Source of the DNA: an uncultured Cellvibrionales bacterium
GTDB taxonomy: Bacteria > Pseudomonadota > Gammaproteobacteria > Pseudomonadales > Cellvibrionaceae
Assembly (NCBI GenBank): GCA_913020395.1
Contig: CAJWCA010000002.1
Span: 1-42,559 of the forward strand
Direction of reading: 5' to 3'
DNA length: 42,559 nucleotides
In this document: one piece after another, positions 15,669 through 23,742 of the stretch
Numbering within the stretch: the first letter of the stretch is position 1
How the letters are laid out: every line of letters starts with the position of its first letter
The notes under the pieces: generated by a model
What the model was told of the DNA's origin: nothing
Database searches by the model: none
Seen by the model: the letters and a program-made list of their open reading frames with translations, nothing else
Position numbers and translations under genes: made by a program

Positions 15669-17654
15669 GTGAACCCAAATAGTCAAAAAATCTGTCAGGA
15701 GGCTGCGCAGCTGTTGCGCGCTCGCCAATACTCCGCCGCTGAAACCCTGTTGCGTAAATTGATCGCTAAATCGCCAAATGAAGGGCCGGCACACAAACTG
15801 TTGGCCCACAGCCTGATGCGGCAAGAGAAGGTGCAAGAGAGTATACACGCATTTTCGGCAGCCATTTCCTGTGACCCGAATTCTGCGGATGCACACGGAG
15901 ATATTGGACGGGCCTACCTGCATGCAAAGCAAAACGATGAGGCGCTTCAACACTTTCGCCAGGCCGTCTCACTAGACTCTGCTTTCAGTGAGGTTTGGAT
16001 GCTTCTCGGCAATACCTTGATGAATAATGGTGACTATGCCGAAGGCAGAGCGGCCTTGATTCAAGCGGAAAAAACAGATCCGCATCGGGCGCTCATTGAA
16101 AATGCCAACCGCCTGCTGGCGAACAAACAAATGGCAGACGCCGAGAAACAATGCCTTGCGCTACTTGACCGCGTGAAAATTCACCCGGGGGCTATCGTAG
16201 TCATGGCCCGCCTCGCCGTGATGAAAAAAGCATGGGTTCGAGCGGAAACCATGTTAAAAAAAGGACTTCAATACACTCCTTACCATGTGGGTCTCTGGCA
16301 CCAGTTGGCTGAAGTTTCCGAAGCGTTGAGTAAACATCAGCAGCAGCTAGACAGTCTTGAGCGTTGCATCCTAATCGCCCCGGAGAGTGCTTTTTTACTG
16401 GCTCTTATTGGCAAGGTATACACTAATTTGGGCCGATATGAGCCAGCTTTACAGGCATTCGATCGCTCACTTCAAATAGAAGAAAATAACCCCGAGTATC
16501 TTATGCAGCGTGGTTACGCCTACCGTTTTATGGGTGAACGTGCGGGCTGTGAAGCGGACTTTAATCGCTGCAAGTCAATCAAACACTATAGTGGAGGGGC
16601 TTATTGGGCTTTGGCGGATCTTAAAGATTATCCGTTTGATGAGGCTGATGTCAGTGACATGAGTGCCATTTTTTCGCAGCCGTCGGAGTCACCACATCAG
16701 CGTTCAATGGCAGGTTTTGCGCTGGCAAAATGTTTGGAGGCCAGGGGCGAGACAAAACAAGCATTTGACTATTACCAAGGTGCTAACGCATTGCGTCCGG
16801 GAGTGAACTTCAGCCCGGATGATTTTGATCGACACAACCGGGTTTCTCGCGAACTCTATTCGGCAAAGATGTTGACGGAAGTTCAGTGTGCAGAGGTAAG
16901 CTCGGGGCCCACTCCGATCTTCGTGGTGGGTTTGCCTCGCTCGGGCTCAACTCTGGTTGAGCAGGTGTTGGCCAGTCACAGTGCCATTGAGGGCACAATA
17001 GAGCTTACAAATCTGCCACGCGTTGCCGTAGCCCTTGAGGAGGACAGTCACGCCAAAGGCATGAGCGTGGGGCAGTACTTGCGGCAGTTAAGCCCATCCG
17101 AGCGCGCTGCCTATGGGCGGCAGTATCTGGATGAGACAGCCATTTTCCGTACAGGGTCAGATTTTTTCGTTGATAAAAGACCGGGTAATTTCCGCCTTGC
17201 CGGATTGATTCACCTGCTGTTACCCCACGCAAAAATCATCGATGTACGCAGGCATCCTCTCGCGACGGGTTGGGGGCTGTATAAGCAGCATTTTGCGTCG
17301 GGTTTTGACTTCAGCTATCACCTTGATCACATTGGTCGTTATTATCGTTCCTATTTACAGATGATGGATCATTGGGATGCGGCCTTGCCGGGGAAAATAT
17401 TCTGCCAGCACTATGAAGCCCTGGTGGAAGACACGCAATCTAGTGTCAGGTCCCTGCTGTCTTATTTGGGTTTGGATTATGAGCAGAGTTGTTTGGATTT
17501 TCACAACAACCCGCGTTCGGTTCAGACTGCCAGCAGTGAGCAGGTGCGTCAGCCAATTTACAGAACGGGCCTGAAATCCTGGTTGCCATTTGATGAGCAA
17601 TTGGCCCCCCTGAAAGCCGCTTTGGGAGAAGAGGTGTTAAACCGTTGGGCATAA
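15669..17654 (+). CDS. TPR-repeat sulfotransferase
   Basis: The N-terminal roughly 400 residues are a run of tetratricopeptide repeats (for example YSAAETLLRKLIAKSPNEGPA, YEPALQAFDRSLQIEENNPE). The C-terminal roughly 240 residues are a sulfotransferase domain with the PAPS 5'-phosphosulfate loop VGLPRSGSTLVEQVLASH (near residue 425) and a 3'-phosphate segment IIDVRRHPLATGWGLY. It probably moves a sulfuryl group from PAPS to a protein or small acceptor. The open frame begins at TTG 15654; GTG 15669, preceded by GGA, is preferred but uncertain. This family is often encoded beside TonB-dependent receptors, as here, where the two genes converge on a shared terminator. A partnership in nutrient uptake or receptor modification is inferred only. 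Confidence 0.88.
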   Translation: MNPNSQKICQEAAQLLRARQYSAAETLLRKLIAKSPNEGPAHKLLAHSLMRQEKVQESIHAFSAAISCDPNSADAHGDIGRAYLHAKQNDEALQHFRQAVSLDSAFSEVWMLLGNTLMNNGDYAEGRAALIQAEKTDPHRALIENANRLLANKQMADAEKQCLALLDRVKIHPGAIVVMARLAVMKKAWVRAETMLKKGLQYTPYHVGLWHQLAEVSEALSKHQQQLDSLERCILIAPESAFLLALIGKVYTNLGRYEPALQAFDRSLQIEENNPEYLMQRGYAYRFMGERAGCEADFNRCKSIKHYSGGAYWALADLKDYPFDEADVSDMSAIFSQPSESPHQRSMAGFALAKCLEARGETKQAFDYYQGANALRPGVNFSPDDFDRHNRVSRELYSAKMLTEVQCAEVSSGPTPIFVVGLPRSGSTLVEQVLASHSAIEGTIELTNLPRVAVALEEDSHAKGMSVGQYLRQLSPSERAAYGRQYLDETAIFRTGSDFFVDKRPGNFRLAGLIHLLLPHAKIIDVRRHPLATGWGLYKQHFASGFDFSYHLDHIGRYYRSYLQMMDHWDAALPGKIFCQHYEALVEDTQSSVRSLLSYLGLDYEQSCLDFHNNPRSVQTASSEQVRQPIYRTGLKSWLPFDEQLAPLKAALGEEVLNRWA

Positions 17655-17680
17655 AAAAGGCGGGCTAATGCCCGCCTTAA
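17655..17680. terminator. Shared rho-independent terminator
   Basis: AAGGCGGGC-TAAT-GCCCGCCTT (17657-17678) is a perfect 9-bp stem with a 4-base loop, directly after the sulfotransferase stop. Read on the minus strand it ends with six Ts, so it is a strong terminator for the TonB receptor gene and also serves the plus strand. Confidence 0.9.
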
Positions 17681-17698
17681 GATTTAAAACATCGACGC

Positions 17699-20086
17699 TT
17701 AGAAGTTGATATCTGCTCTAAACGTTAATGTGCGCTCAGGAGCGAAGTAGACCAAGTCCTGATTGCTTGTGTCGGTGCGGTAGGTGACGATTTCTTCGTT
17801 CATCAGGTTCTTAATGTGAACACTCAAACGTACATTATCGCTGGCCTCAATGCTGCCTGAAGCGTTCCAGCGGGTGTAGTCTGGCGCGGTGTCCAGTTCG
17901 CTGGCGCGGTAGTGCGACTTGTATTCGTCATAACCTTCCACTTCCAAACGTACAGTAGCGGGGCGATCCATAACCTCCAACTGCTTGTCCAGTGCAGCAT
18001 AGAAGTTGTAGCTGGGCACCATCGCCAAGTCTTCACCTTTCAATCCGCCAAAGCTTGGCGCATCAGAGGTCAACTCCGAGCTAGTGTAAGAGAAGTTAAG
18101 AGTAGCGGTCAGCGTGTCTGTTAAGAACGTTGTACTCTCAAACTCAAAGCCGCTGGATTCAGCAGATGCTGCATTACCCGTGAATGGGAAGCCGCAAGTA
18201 TCCATGTCCACTTCGGTCTGCAATCCAGTCCAGTCGATGGTATAGATAGCGGAGCTGAAACGGAACCGGCGCTCAAACAGGGCACCTTTGATACCAAACT
18301 CATAGCTCTCAATCGTGTCACTGTCGAAGCGTGGCTTCCAGAACTGTGCGTTAGGATCAGCCTCACAAGACACCGGCAGAATCGGCAAGGTTGAACCGCC
18401 TGGGCGGTAGCCTTCAGAGTAGACCGCGTAGAAAGACAGGTCTTCGCTTGGTCGATAAGATGCGCTGAACTTCAAGGTGTCGCCATCGTTACCGCCGCCT
18501 TCATCGGTGACGGCGGGTGTTGGGCCTACCCATACGCCGCTTTCAATTACGCGCTGTTCATCTTCAATATCGTAAAAACGCACACCGGCAGTTAATTCCA
18601 GTTCCCCGTCGGCCAGATCGGTCAGGTAGCTGACTTCACCAAACAAGGCGTGTTCTTCTTTGCGAGTATACTCATGCGCAATGTTATAGTTCTTGGAGCG
18701 GTCGCCATAAAGCGCCTGGCCAAACTGATCGATGGACTCAACACCCAGTCCCCAGTCGGTAAAGCCCATCCAGTAATTCCAAACCTCTGTTGTCAGAGCC
18801 AGCGCTTCGGGAGTAGTTTCGTGATACTGAAACTGCATGTCTGGCACTGCGTCGAGCTCATACTTGTTAAAGTAATATCCCGCGGTCCAGCTAATAGGGC
18901 CGTCATCTATCGACTGCACCCGAAGTTCGTGGGTGACACGCTCGCCGGGCTGGCGGCCGTAGAGATTGGTGTCTTTTTCCAAAATCCAGGTTTTGCCGGC
19001 GTCGAGCAGGTCGTTGCGAGACCAGTTGGCCAACTCGCGAGTCGATTCTTTTGAATAGGAACCAACGTAAGTCAAAGAGGCGATGTCGGCGATGTTGCCG
19101 TTGGTATACGACAGGGTGAACAAGTCTTTTTCTCTTTCAAACCACTCGTCAACACTTTCCCAGATGGTGTATTTACTTGGGTGGCTGTGTCTAAAAGAAC
19201 CGTTGGACATACAGTCAACGCGGCTCTGGCCGGCGCAGCTTTCATAGTCATATGTTACGTCATAACCATTGGCTGCACTGCCGTTAGGGGTGAGGGTTGG
19301 AACGTAGCGACCACCCGAGGAGACATCCGCCCAATCGGCTCCCATGTCACGCTCTTCAGTGTGCCAATAGCCAATGGTAAGTTCTGAATCGTCATCAATG
19401 TTCCAGAGCAGTTGTGCTCGAGTCCAGTTATCATCTTCGCTGCTCATCAGGCCTGTGGCTGCGTTGAGAATGCGGCCGGGCTCATTACTGGAGCTTCCAA
19501 CCACACGCAGGGCGAGGTTGTCGGAAAGTGGTACATTAACGCCGATGTAAGCGCGGGTTTCATTGCCATCCACGTTGCGTTCGGCTGAGGTTTGAAGTGA
19601 ACCAAAGACTTCAAATTCTTCGGTGCTGGGTTTGTTGCTGATCACCTGTACCGTACCGCCAATGGCATTTGAGCCCCACAAAGTGCCTTGTGGTCCACGC
19701 AATACTTCAACTCGAGATACGTCAAACAGGTCGCTGAAGTTAAACAAAACGCCGTCGGTGAAGGTGCTGGTGGTATCCGGGCTTGAATCATTGCCGCCGG
19801 AAAGTCCACGCAGAATTAACTGGCCTCGCGGCATAGATGCGCCGGGCAGGGTGCGGAACAGATCCTCTTTAGTAACCAGGTTCCGTTTTTCAATTTCCGC
19901 GGTAGCGACAGCGGAAATATTCATGGGGACTTCTGTTAACGTCTCCTCTTTTTTACGTGCAGAAACAACGATCTCTTCCATCAGGGAGTGATTGTTCTGC
20001 GCTAGCGCCGGCAAGCTGAAGCCGGTCGCGGCAACACTGGTGGCAATCGCAGCGCGTATCGCCCAGGTGAGTTTGGTTGATTTCAT
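17699..20086 (-). CDS. TonB-dependent outer membrane receptor
   Basis: From ATG 20086 the protein has 795 residues with a signal peptide (ending PALAQN). The frame extends 31 codons further but that part is not signal-like. A TonB-box/plug start EEIVVSARKKEETLTEVPMNISAV is followed by plug motifs (RGPQGTLWGSNAIGGTVQVIS, quoted in part) and a 22-strand barrel ending LTFRADINF with terminal Phe. It imports a large or scarce ligand across the outer membrane using TonB energy. The plug style resembles receptors of sphingomonads and Cellvibrionales that take up diverse organic ligands rather than classical siderophore receptors. AGAGGA lies about 11 bases upstream. It converges with the TPR-sulfotransferase gene. 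Confidence 0.93.
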   Translation of the reverse strand: MKSTKLTWAIRAAIATSVAATGFSLPALAQNNHSLMEEIVVSARKKEETLTEVPMNISAVATAEIEKRNLVTKEDLFRTLPGASMPRGQLILRGLSGGNDSSPDTTSTFTDGVLFNFSDLFDVSRVEVLRGPQGTLWGSNAIGGTVQVISNKPSTEEFEVFGSLQTSAERNVDGNETRAYIGVNVPLSDNLALRVVGSSSNEPGRILNAATGLMSSEDDNWTRAQLLWNIDDDSELTIGYWHTEERDMGADWADVSSGGRYVPTLTPNGSAANGYDVTYDYESCAGQSRVDCMSNGSFRHSHPSKYTIWESVDEWFEREKDLFTLSYTNGNIADIASLTYVGSYSKESTRELANWSRNDLLDAGKTWILEKDTNLYGRQPGERVTHELRVQSIDDGPISWTAGYYFNKYELDAVPDMQFQYHETTPEALALTTEVWNYWMGFTDWGLGVESIDQFGQALYGDRSKNYNIAHEYTRKEEHALFGEVSYLTDLADGELELTAGVRFYDIEDEQRVIESGVWVGPTPAVTDEGGGNDGDTLKFSASYRPSEDLSFYAVYSEGYRPGGSTLPILPVSCEADPNAQFWKPRFDSDTIESYEFGIKGALFERRFRFSSAIYTIDWTGLQTEVDMDTCGFPFTGNAASAESSGFEFESTTFLTDTLTATLNFSYTSSELTSDAPSFGGLKGEDLAMVPSYNFYAALDKQLEVMDRPATVRLEVEGYDEYKSHYRASELDTAPDYTRWNASGSIEASDNVRLSVHIKNLMNEEIVTYRTDTSNQDLVYFAPERTLTFRADINF

Positions 20087-20227
20087 AGGTGTCAAGTCCT
20101 CTTCTTTTTTAGTAGTGCAATGCAACACACGTGTCTCCGGCTTTGATTTTTTATCGGAAACTATACAGAAGACGGACAAAGCGACAGAGTCCTCAATGTC
20201 GCACGTTAAAATGAGGAAAATATGCGG

Positions 20228-20289
20228 TGAGCCGAAGGCGCTGGGTATCCCGTCATCGGCTCAAAGCCCGCGTGGCGCCTGGGCTTTGA
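20228..20289. terminator. Two overlapping hairpins between DUF2130 and TonB receptor genes
   Basis: TGAGCCGA (20228-20235) pairs with TCGGCTCA (20256-20263), and TCAAAGCCC (20261-20269) pairs with GGGCTTTGA (20281-20289); the stems share three bases and cannot both form fully. They lie 25 bp after the DUF2130 stop on the minus strand. There is no T tract. They may act as a terminator, or as alternative leader structures if transcription reads through. Confidence 0.45.
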
Positions 20290-20313
20290 TAGGTAAACCC
20301 CTATGGCTCTTAC

Positions 20314-21717
20314 TTAGTCTGAAGTGCCCTCGCTCTTGAGCGCAGTAAATTTCTCAGCCATTGTCGGGTTGCCCTTGGTTAGTTTCTTAACCGTCAAGTC
20401 GTCTGCTTTGTTATTGGCAAGCCGAAGGTTATTTTCCGATCCCAGTAGTGCATCCTTGGTTTTTTGCAGATGGTCGATGGTTTTATCGATCTCAGTAATG
20501 GCAGTCTTGAATTTCTTGGAAGCCAGTTCGTAGTTTCGGGCAAAGCCTGACTTGAATGCATCCAGTTCGCTTTCGAAGTTAGTGATGTCGATATTCTGTT
20601 CTTTGACCAGGGCGAGTTCAGTCTTGTATTTGAGTGAGTTCAGCGCAGCATTTCGCAACAGCGTGATGATGGGTATAAAGAACTGGGGGCGAACGACATA
20701 CATCTTTTCATAGCGGTGGGATACATCGACAATGCCCGTGTTGTAAAGCTCGCTCTCCGGCTCAAGAAGTGACACGAGAATTGCATATTCACAGTTCTTT
20801 TCTTTTCTGTCCTTATCGAGCTCTTTAAAGAAGTCTTCGTTCTTCTTTTTAGTGGCGGTCTCATCGTTCTCGTTTTTCATTTCGAACATGATCGAGACGG
20901 TCTCTATGCCCGCATCATCTAGATCGCGAAAGATGAAGTCTCCCTTGCTGCCTGAGCGTGCATCATTATCTTTTTCGAAATAGGCCGATGGAAACGCCAT
21001 GGCACGAATACGATTGAACTCGATCTCGCAGTGTTGCTCTAGGGTTTCGCCAACCATCTTGGTTGACAGCCGGGCCTTCATATCTCTGAGTCGTTCAATT
21101 TCGCCTTCGCGATCTTTGATTTGTGTTTCATATTTATCTTTAAGTGAGTTCTCGGCGAGCTTTTTCTCCAGTTTGGATTGCTCCAGGCCACTCTTAAACT
21201 CGTCACGTTCTTTTTCGACTGTATTTACTGCCTCCGCAATGGCCAGCTTCTGTGCAACTTCTGTAGAGTCGAGCTGGGCTTTGAGTTTCTGAATCTCTGT
21301 GTCTTTTGCGGAAGCTGCTTTTTGCAGTTCGTTCATCAGTTTAGCTTCGGCAAGCTGCGAATCTGTTTTTTTGTCTTGTTTTGCTTGTTCAAGTTCGTTG
21401 TTGAGTGAGTCGCGTTCTTTTTCCACCGCGGTTAATGCTTCCGTGACCGCAAGTTTCTGGCTTACTTCGCCGGCTTCCAGTTGAGATTTTAACTCATTAA
21501 TCTCGGCGTCTTTTTTGGTGGCGGCCTTTTCTAGCTCGCTAGTGACTTTAGTGGTTGCTAGCTCAACTGCGCTTTGCTTGTCGGCCTCAGCCAACACCAG
21601 TCGCTCGTGTAGCTGTTGCTCGAAATCCTTATCTCGCACCTGCTTGAGAATGTCTGCATAGCCGGTTTCGTCGATTTTGAATGCTTTTTTACAGTGTGGG
21701 CAGATGATTTCATGCAT
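20314..21717 (-). CDS. DUF2130 coiled-coil protein
   Basis: The 467-residue protein begins with a zinc-ribbon-like motif ([10 protein letters not shown]). Residues about 40-225 are a long charged coiled coil, then a DUF2130 domain occupies about 230-420 ([66 protein letters not shown]; short quotes of the conserved parts). The C-terminal domain has the look of a restriction-endonuclease-like core (D-FIFRD ... MFEMKN), though function is not established for the family. The coil contains a gapless 69-residue internal repeat (see findings). AAAGGA nine bases upstream supports the start. The next gene upstream on the strand is 57 bp away and may be co-transcribed. Confidence 0.85.
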   Translation of the reverse strand: MHEIICPHCKKAFKIDETGYADILKQVRDKDFEQQLHERLVLAEADKQSAVELATTKVTSELEKAATKKDAEINELKSQLEAGEVSQKLAVTEALTAVEKERDSLNNELEQAKQDKKTDSQLAEAKLMNELQKAASAKDTEIQKLKAQLDSTEVAQKLAIAEAVNTVEKERDEFKSGLEQSKLEKKLAENSLKDKYETQIKDREGEIERLRDMKARLSTKMVGETLEQHCEIEFNRIRAMAFPSAYFEKDNDARSGSKGDFIFRDLDDAGIETVSIMFEMKNENDETATKKKNEDFFKELDKDRKEKNCEYAILVSLLEPESELYNTGIVDVSHRYEKMYVVRPQFFIPIITLLRNAALNSLKYKTELALVKEQNIDITNFESELDAFKSGFARNYELASKKFKTAITEIDKTIDHLQKTKDALLGSENNLRLANNKADDLTVKKLTKGNPTMAEKFTALKSEGTSD

Positions 21718-21774
21718 AAAGATGTGTCCTTTAAATCCAGGTTTTATGGGCTGGTTCGGGGTTTTCCGCCAGCC

Positions 21775-22284
21775 CTATTTCTCGAATGTTAGCAAGCCGC
21801 TTTCCGCCAGACTTTTCCACAAGTCAATATAGGTCTGCTGGGCGTCGGTGTTGGACGCACAAACCTTTAGGGTTTCGGACAGTCTCAATAGATATTCCTT
21901 CAGCCCAGCGTCGCCTAGTTTTTCAGCCTCAGCTAATATCGAAGTCTTACGATTTTCAGAAATTGAGTCCCCTAGCGTTTTCGAATATTCCCAGGTCGCG
22001 TCGAAAGCTTCTACTGATGTGTCTTTTTCAATGCTATCTGACACATGTGTCATGATCACTGAGAGTTTCGCGCCTTTGGCTAAATCCTGAAATTTCTTTA
22101 TTTGCTCGGGGTCGCCTTCATAAAGCTTCGCTGCAATCTCATAGGCCGCTGCACAAGTACCCCATGATTCAGCTTCCTTATTGACGTCCTCAATATCTCG
22201 AAAGCTTGTTCCGCCATTTAGATAAGTGTCTTGGGCATAGGTATTGCTGGTAATAGCCAAGAACAGCAAAATACTTTTTCTCAT
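21775..22284 (-). CDS. Small exported helical protein, unknown function
   Basis: This protein of 169 residues is not recognised. It starts MRKSILLFLAITSNTYAQ, a clear signal peptide; ATG 22284 is chosen because AAAGAGA lies six bases upstream, whereas the ATG at 22290 sits directly on that site. The mature part is almost wholly alpha-helical and acidic, with two cysteines (WGTCAAAYE and LKVCASNTD) that could form a disulfide, and a C-terminal segment QTYIDLWKSLAESG. It lies upstream of and on the same strand as the DUF2130 gene. It is likely a periplasmic protein; no function is proposed. Confidence 0.6.
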   Translation of the reverse strand: MRKSILLFLAITSNTYAQDTYLNGGTSFRDIEDVNKEAESWGTCAAAYEIAAKLYEGDPEQIKKFQDLAKGAKLSVIMTHVSDSIEKDTSVEAFDATWEYSKTLGDSISENRKTSILAEAEKLGDAGLKEYLLRLSETLKVCASNTDAQQTYIDLWKSLAESGLLTFEK

Positions 22285-22356
22285 TGTCATTCTCTTTATC
22301 TTAGTTACATCTACTTTCCGAGACTCTAGGGGCTCTGACGTTAGACAGGTGACGCT

Positions 22357-22467
22357 ATGAAAACGGGCTTCGTAAATGAGATTGTAGAAAAATTGTTTGA
22401 AGGGCTGGATACAGATTTAACGACGGATGTTAAACCTGGCTCCAGAATATCTTCATTTATCACTTAA
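22357..22467 (+). CDS. Possible 36-residue ORF or gene remnant
   Basis: ATG at 22357 has an AGGTGA site five bases upstream and opens a short frame reading MKTGFVNEIVEKLFEGLDTD and onward to TAA at 22467. The composition is protein-like and the ribosome site is good, but there is no homology to point to and no signal peptide. It could be a small protein, a regulatory upstream ORF or the 5' relic of a decayed gene. Confidence 0.3.
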   Translation: MKTGFVNEIVEKLFEGLDTDLTTDVKPGSRISSFIT

Positions 22468-22521
22468 GGTTTACAATGTTTGGTAAAAGAGTCGTTAAAT
22501 GACGTGTGCAAAAAATCCAAA

Positions 22522-22673
22522 TTTCGACATGAGTAAGATCGTATGTCGATATTATCGACATGTCTAGGAGTCATGTCGAAATAACCGAATTTTTTCGACA
22601 TGACTGGATTGTGTGTCGATGCTGTAAATATAAGTCCACAGCGAGTCGAAATATTGCCTTTTCATCAACATGA
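22522..22673. repeat. Decayed 70-bp tandem repeat of alternating TCGACATG boxes
   Basis: TTTCGACATGA-type boxes occur forward at 22522-22532, 22554-22561 and 22593-22603, with a one-mismatch copy at 22665-22673. Reverse boxes lie at 22543-22550, 22571-22581, 22613-22620 and 22645-22652. The CG of the reverse boxes is at 22547, 22577, 22617 and 22647, spaced 30, 40 and 30; the forward boxes are spaced 31, 40 and 70. Two units of about 70 bp are visible, the second decayed. Within it AGTCATGTCGAAA (22569-22581) and TTTCGACATGACT (22593-22605) form a perfect 13-bp inverted repeat with an 11-base loop. Confidence 0.75.
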
Positions 22674-22760
22674 AGGGTTGGAACAGGCGAGGCGGCATGG
22701 CCTTTTTAGTTGGTGGTGCCAAGCCAATAGTCTACCATCTTCTGCGAGCTGAGCTATGCT

Positions 22761-22781
22761 CAATTTATGACACATAAATTG
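22761..22781. promoter_or_regulatory. Inverted repeat before the methyltransferase gene
   Basis: CAATTTATG-ACA-CATAAATTG is a perfect 9-bp inverted repeat 29 bp before the start codon. It may be an operator or a leader hairpin. Overlapping it, GGCTC (22781-22785) can pair with GAGCC (22802-22806), which covers part of the ribosome site AAGGAG (22799-22804). Confidence 0.45.
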
Positions 22782-22810
22782 GCTCAAGCGGCCAGTCTAA
22801 GGAGCCACTG

Positions 22811-23674
22811 ATGAGCAATGATGTTGTTATTGAAGCCTGGAATACGGTGCTGTTTGAGAAATTCACCCGTTTCAAATACCTCTTTATCGAAGGTTATGCC
22901 TCTATTAGCGACGAGGCACTCAAACGCAGCCAATACGCCGAAGATGCAAAAATTCTCGATGTGGGTTGTGGTTTTGGGGACTGCACTATTCAGATTGCGA
23001 AGACTCTCGGCGCCAAAGGGACTGCTGCGGGAGTGGACTGTGCGAGCAACTTCATTTTGGAGTGTGAAAAATCAGCCCGTGAAGACGGGGTGGCAAATGC
23101 TCAATTTTTTGTCGCTGACGTAGAGGCCGATGATCTCGGTGGCCCCTATGACGAGGCCTTTGCGCGATTTGGCACAATGTTTTTTAACCTGCCTGGCCTG
23201 GCGATGAAAAACATTCTGCAATCACTGGCTCCGGGTGGAAAATTCACTCAAGTTGTCTGGCGTAAACGGGAAGACAACCCTTGGCTACACGACGCTGAGA
23301 AGTGTGTAAAAGCTATAGTGCCGGTTGTCTCTCACGATGAAACTGACGCGGTACACTGCGGGCCGGGTCCCTTCTCCATGGCTGGCCCCGACATGGTGAG
23401 CGACATGCTGCAATCTGTCGGTTTCGAGCGCATTCAGTTTGAGCGTTTCGATTCTGACATCTGCATCGGTAGAAATATTGAGGAGGCGATTCAGTTTGCG
23501 CTCGAGATTGGACCGGCAGGTGAAATCATTCGTTTAGCCGGGGAAGAAGGGGAGCGCCTGAGAGGGGGGGTGATTGAGTCGCTTCAGGATGTTATTGGCC
23601 AATATCTCCGCGACGACGGCAGTATCTGGGCGCCATCCAGTGCTTGGTTTATAACGGCATACAAACCTGAGTGA
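22811..23674 (+). CDS. SAM-dependent class I methyltransferase
   Basis: This 287-residue cytoplasmic enzyme has a UbiE/type 11-like methyltransferase core. Motif I is ILDVGCGFGD (about 49-57), followed by the acidic ribose-binding position in AGVDCASN, the FFVADVEADD segment and the post-core SLAPGGKFTQVVWRK. The C-terminal roughly 110 residues contain a variable substrate-binding cap. Nothing indicates the acceptor. AAGGAG seven bases upstream supports the start. It stands alone, convergent with the UbiB-type kinase gene across 68 bp, with possible operator or leader structure upstream. Confidence 0.87.
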   Translation: MSNDVVIEAWNTVLFEKFTRFKYLFIEGYASISDEALKRSQYAEDAKILDVGCGFGDCTIQIAKTLGAKGTAAGVDCASNFILECEKSAREDGVANAQFFVADVEADDLGGPYDEAFARFGTMFFNLPGLAMKNILQSLAPGGKFTQVVWRKREDNPWLHDAEKCVKAIVPVVSHDETDAVHCGPGPFSMAGPDMVSDMLQSVGFERIQFERFDSDICIGRNIEEAIQFALEIGPAGEIIRLAGEEGERLRGGVIESLQDVIGQYLRDDGSIWAPSSAWFITAYKPE

Positions 23675-23742
23675 GTTTGAGGTCTTTCAAGAAGATAATG
23701 TACCCCCTCTTATGCCCTATAAAAATGCTTGTCTGGCCACAA

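Larger units (their letters stand above)
22285..22810. other. Gene-poor gap with short ORF, palindrome array and leader hairpin
   Basis: This 526-bp region separates the divergent small exported protein and methyltransferase genes. From left to right it holds a possible 36-codon ORF (22357-22467), a decayed tandem repeat of TCGACATG boxes (22522-22673), and a 21-bp inverted repeat (22761-22781) just before the methyltransferase ribosome site. Each is listed separately. No longer gene is supported. Confidence 0.6.

Noticed and set aside
22522-22673. CRISPR array interpretation of the TCGACATG boxes
   Set aside because: Boxes alternate in orientation, are only 8-11 bp and lack unique spacers of constant size; no cas gene is present.
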